DNA of 64,000 bases from IMG/VR virus record IMGVR_UViG_3300025543_000016, positions 1 through 64,000 of that record; one strand, 5' to 3'. Made by a program: the position numbers and the translations under genes. This document shows, in pieces, positions 61,993-64,000 of this stretch (its first letter is position 1; each line of letters begins with the position of its first letter). This stretch comes from a virus. The notes under the pieces are model-generated. The model searched no databases and was not told the DNA's origin. It was given only the letters and a program-made list of their open reading frames with translations.

Positions 61993-62170
61993 AGAGCTTT
62001 TAAGAAAAGAAATTAATTGTTGGAAAAGTCCAATGAAATTGTTTAAAAAACAATATAAAAGTTTTGGTTCTTATATGGACAAGAAATATAACTTTTTCAA
62101 CAATGATTTAAAAACTGTTTCTAATAGAGAAGCTATTAAAATTATTATTAAAACCAAATTAAAAAACTAA
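61976..62170 (+). CDS. Small basic protein (64 aa)
   Basis: A 64-aa, Lys-rich helical protein (MAKISKELLRKEINCW, MKLFKKQYKSFGSYMDKKYN). Basic charge fits nucleic acid binding, but no fold can be named. It overlaps the upstream gene by 17 bp. Confidence 0.55.
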   Translation: MAKISKELLRKEINCWKSPMKLFKKQYKSFGSYMDKKYNFFNNDLKTVSNREAIKIIIKTKLKN

Positions 62171-62203
62171 AAAAATGAAATAAAAACAAAAAACTTAGCT
62201 ATA

Positions 62204-62297
62204 TTAATACTAATTAATTACCGTACTATCATCTTAATACTCAATTAATTCAATATTTATACGTATTATATTATTATTTTTACATATACATGTAAAA
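62204..62297 (+). promoter_or_regulatory. Direct repeats and inverted repeat before 62302 gene
   Basis: TTAATACT-AATTAATT at 62204 and TTAATACT-C-AATTAATT at 62234, 30 bp apart, then the palindrome ATACGTAT, and an inverted repeat TTTTACAT-ATAC-ATGTAAAA at 62278-62297, which ends 4 nt before the ATG. Looks like an operator or promoter with a hairpin that could shade the start codon. Confidence 0.5.
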
Positions 62298-62301
62298 CAA
62301 A

Positions 62302-62580
62302 ATGATATATCAATTACCAAACGGACGTATAATAGAATTATCTATAGAACAATTTCTTGATTTAAATGATGCAGAAATTAAAGATCTTAATGGTCTTAGT
62401 ACATTATATAGTCATGAATGTAATAATCCTTTTTATAATTTATTTAGTGCAGTTCAAACAATAGACCCAACTATAATACCTGAAGATCTTTTAGAAGATG
62501 AAGAATTTATTGAAGATATGTTTATTAATGAAATGTATGATGATTATCTTGATGATTATTTTCATAGAAATGAAACTTAA
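62302..62580 (+). CDS. Acidic protein, unknown (92 aa)
   Basis: A 92-aa protein with a net strong negative charge (PEDLLEDEEFIEDMFINEMY, then DDYLDDYFHRNE). The N-terminal part has a strand (YQLPNGRIIELS) then helices. Could be a DNA mimic or a partner of the likely SSB downstream, but this is speculative. It follows an operator-like set of repeats. Confidence 0.65.
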   Translation: MIYQLPNGRIIELSIEQFLDLNDAEIKDLNGLSTLYSHECNNPFYNLFSAVQTIDPTIIPEDLLEDEEFIEDMFINEMYDDYLDDYFHRNET

Positions 62581-62611
62581 TTATATTTAAAAATTTTAAA
62601 CCAACAAAAAA

Positions 62612-63223
62612 ATGAATAACAAAGTTCAAATTATCGCTGATGAGTTAGGGAATGTAATCCGTGTGTCTAATAACCCTGATTATGGTTACGTAAGACTTTC
62701 TCAAAATACCTTTCAAATAAATAATGGTTTCATGCAAAAAAAAAGCGTTACTGCTCTATTGCATGGTAAGCTAGAAGATTTAAAAGAAATGGGAATACAA
62801 AACAAAACAGAAATTACAGGAAAAATTGTTGTTAAAGAGCAACTTACACCATTTAGAGAAATTAATCCGGAACAAGATTACAAAATTGCTGGAGCAACTG
62901 GCATTGTATGTTCTGTAAATGATAAACCTATTTATAGGAAAACTGTATTTACTTCTGATGTAACAGCAGAAGATGTATTGTTAGATCACACTAATGGTGA
63001 CGATATCCGTGAAGCAAACGGCAACAGTTTTATGGGAAATAAAACAAAACAAGTTGCAAAAAATGTTACAGCTACACTTGAAGAAGCTTTTGATATAGAA
63101 GATTCAAGTGAAATAACTAATTCAATTAGCACAAATGATTCAGATGATTTTATTGAAGAATCAACTGCTGAACTAAATGAAGAAATTGAAATTGAAATTG
63201 AAGATTCAACATTTGAATTGTAG
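62612..63223 (+). CDS. Probable single-stranded DNA-binding protein (203 aa)
   Basis: Residues ~1-135 are beta-rich (KVQIIADELGNVIRVSNN, VRLSQNTFQINNGF, EITGKIVVKEQLTPFR, IAGATGIVCSVN), suggesting an OB fold. The C-terminal ~50 residues are acidic and end with hydrophobic residues (EEIEIEIEDSTFEL), the layout of SSB tails that recruit partners. Codon use is better balanced than the neighbours, which fits high expression. A likely early replication protein; assigned by layout, not by a diagnostic motif. Confidence 0.65.
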   Translation: MNNKVQIIADELGNVIRVSNNPDYGYVRLSQNTFQINNGFMQKKSVTALLHGKLEDLKEMGIQNKTEITGKIVVKEQLTPFREINPEQDYKIAGATGIVCSVNDKPIYRKTVFTSDVTAEDVLLDHTNGDDIREANGNSFMGNKTKQVAKNVTATLEEAFDIEDSSEITNSISTNDSDDFIEESTAELNEEIEIEIEDSTFEL

Positions 63224-63354
63224 TATTAGTTAAAAGGTAGTGAAGCTGTATAATATAATCTTAGTCCTTCTGGTTGTCAAAAAAGCATTAAGAGATTCAG
63301 ATGTGTTGATTATATTACAGAATGCTTGAAAGACCCGAAACCTTTTAATTCATA
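63224..63354 (+). ncRNA. Structured RNA with interleaved helices
   Basis: TTAAAAGGT (63231-63239) pairs with ACCTTTTAA (63341-63349), enclosing TAATATAATC (63252-63261) with GATTATATTA (63309-63318) and AAGCATT (63284-63290) with AATGCTT (63322-63328). The last two helices interleave, so they form a pseudoknot or two competing folds. GACCCG lies just before the closing arm. It lies between the SSB-like gene and a strong terminator, either as a 3' untranslated element or a separate RNA. Confidence 0.6.
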
Positions 63355-63387
63355 AAGAGTCAGTAGAAATATTGACTCTTTTTTTTA
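63355..63387 (+). terminator. Strong intrinsic terminator
   Basis: AAAGAGTCA pairs with TGACTCTTT (9 bp) around ~10 nt, followed by a T-run (TTTTTTTT). Ends the SSB-like gene and its structured tail. Confidence 0.9.
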
Positions 63388-63409
63388 TTAATTTATATAC
63401 TTTTAAAAC

Positions 63410-63922
63410 ATGTTAACACAAAACCAAAAACAAATTTTAGAATTACAAGATAATATAAATAAATTAGCTCTTAGAGAAGAACGTTATATGTATTTAGGTT
63501 TATTATCTGAATATCAACTGCAACCTGAAGCAATAATACAAAAACTTGAATATAGTAAGTTAAACCCTAAACAACATTTTTTATTTAAAAGAGTATTACA
63601 TGGTTTAAACATGTATACAAATGAAGAACAACAATCATTGCATTGGGACAAAAAAAGAAGAATTAAAAAAGTTTGGAAACGCGGGCAAGAAGAAGTTAAT
63701 GCATGGAAACAAGTTCTTTGCAATAAATCAGCTCAAAAAATTTTTAGTTTGTTTACAAACACAAGAGCTGGTAAATTACTTAATTCATTATCAATTGATG
63801 AAATTGATCATTCTTATACAAATACAATGAGTTTGAAAGAACTAGGTATTAAATATGAAGACTTAATATTGTTTTATATGAGTAAAGGATTATTACCACG
63901 TAATTTTTTATCTGTAAAATGA
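63410..63922 (+). CDS. Early protein, unknown (170 aa)
   Basis: A 170-aa, basic, helical protein: TQNQKQILELQDNINKLAL, LHWDKKRRIKKVWKRGQEEV (~77-96) and LKELGIKYEDLILFYMSKG near the end. The basic central helix suggests DNA or RNA contact. It overlaps the next gene by 4 bp (ATGA). No family recognised. Confidence 0.65.
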   Translation: MLTQNQKQILELQDNINKLALREERYMYLGLLSEYQLQPEAIIQKLEYSKLNPKQHFLFKRVLHGLNMYTNEEQQSLHWDKKRRIKKVWKRGQEEVNAWKQVLCNKSAQKIFSLFTNTRAGKLLNSLSIDEIDHSYTNTMSLKELGIKYEDLILFYMSKGLLPRNFLSVK

Positions 63923-64000
63923 TAGATAGAAAGAAAAAACTATGTAACAATTGCAATACTGAACAATTTATCTGGAAAAACGATAAAAATGGTAAGTATT
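63919..64000 (+). CDS. Start of a Cys-motif protein, cut by window edge
   Basis: Begins MIDRKKKLCNNCNTEQFIWK and runs off the window after 27 codons. The KKLCNNCN-x-EQFIW start resembles the N-terminal zinc knuckle of recombination proteins of the NinG type, but too little is present to decide. Translationally coupled to the previous gene (ATGA). Confidence 0.5.
   Translation, partial: MIDRKKKLCNNCNTEQFIWKNDKNGKY

Noticed and set aside
1-64000. Recoded stop codons (TAG or TGA read as amino acid), known from some crAss-like phages
   Set aside because: The long late genes are complete with the standard code and genes end normally in TAA, TAG or TGA, so there is no need for recoding in this window.

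Overview
The window looks like a large part of a crAss-like phage genome (order Crassvirales), AT-rich and probably infecting a Bacteroidota host. The assignment rests on gene content and order: terminase large subunit, portal, scaffold-like protein, HK97-type major capsid protein, ring/stabilisation proteins, a ~2000-aa tail muzzle-type protein and then a block of very long, presumably co-packaged proteins, with an IHF/HU-like protein, a PD-(D/E)XK nuclease, an amidase endolysin and a small zinc-finger protein beside the terminase. Genes have A/T-rich leaders with little Shine-Dalgarno sequence, as is common in Bacteroidota phages. The long reading frames use the standard genetic code. No tRNA, integrase or CRISPR array was seen. 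The host group is inferred, not shown.

Left part, 1-55.8 kb, all leftward (minus strand). This is the late module, read from 55.8 kb down. In order: accessory, lysis and DNA-handling genes (55.8-51.4 kb: endolysin, winged-helix-like protein, IHF-like protein, Cys-rich protein, nuclease, GroES-like co-chaperonin); packaging and capsid (51.4-43.1 kb: TerL, portal, scaffold, major capsid protein, small coiled-coil protein); head completion and connector proteins (43.0-38.1 kb); fibres and adhesion proteins (38.1-32.3 kb); a metallophosphoesterase and tail-ring/muzzle proteins (32.1-22.7 kb); and a run of giant proteins (22.7 kb to beyond the left edge) carrying cell-wall hydrolase, ADP-ribosyltransferase-like, GNAT-like and zincin-like segments. 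Four good intrinsic terminators and a recurring sequence close to TTTTGTATATTA in front of operons divide this module into transcription units.

Divergent region, 55.8-56.04 kb. A 243-bp gap separates the leftward and rightward modules. It holds isolated C-tracts (two pairs, each 27 bp apart) in otherwise AT-rich DNA and is the obvious control region.

Right part, 56.04-64 kb, all rightward (plus strand). Small, mostly unrecognisable genes (23-203 codons) alternate with unusually long non-coding stretches (0.1-0.74 kb) that are full of nested inverted repeats. The clearest are 57.64-58.38 kb, 59.49-60.0 kb and 63.22-63.39 kb. These look like structured RNAs or structured untranslated leaders and are the most unusual thing in the window. 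A likely SSB-type protein (62.6 kb) and the start of a Cys-motif protein at the right edge suggest that the replication/recombination module begins here.
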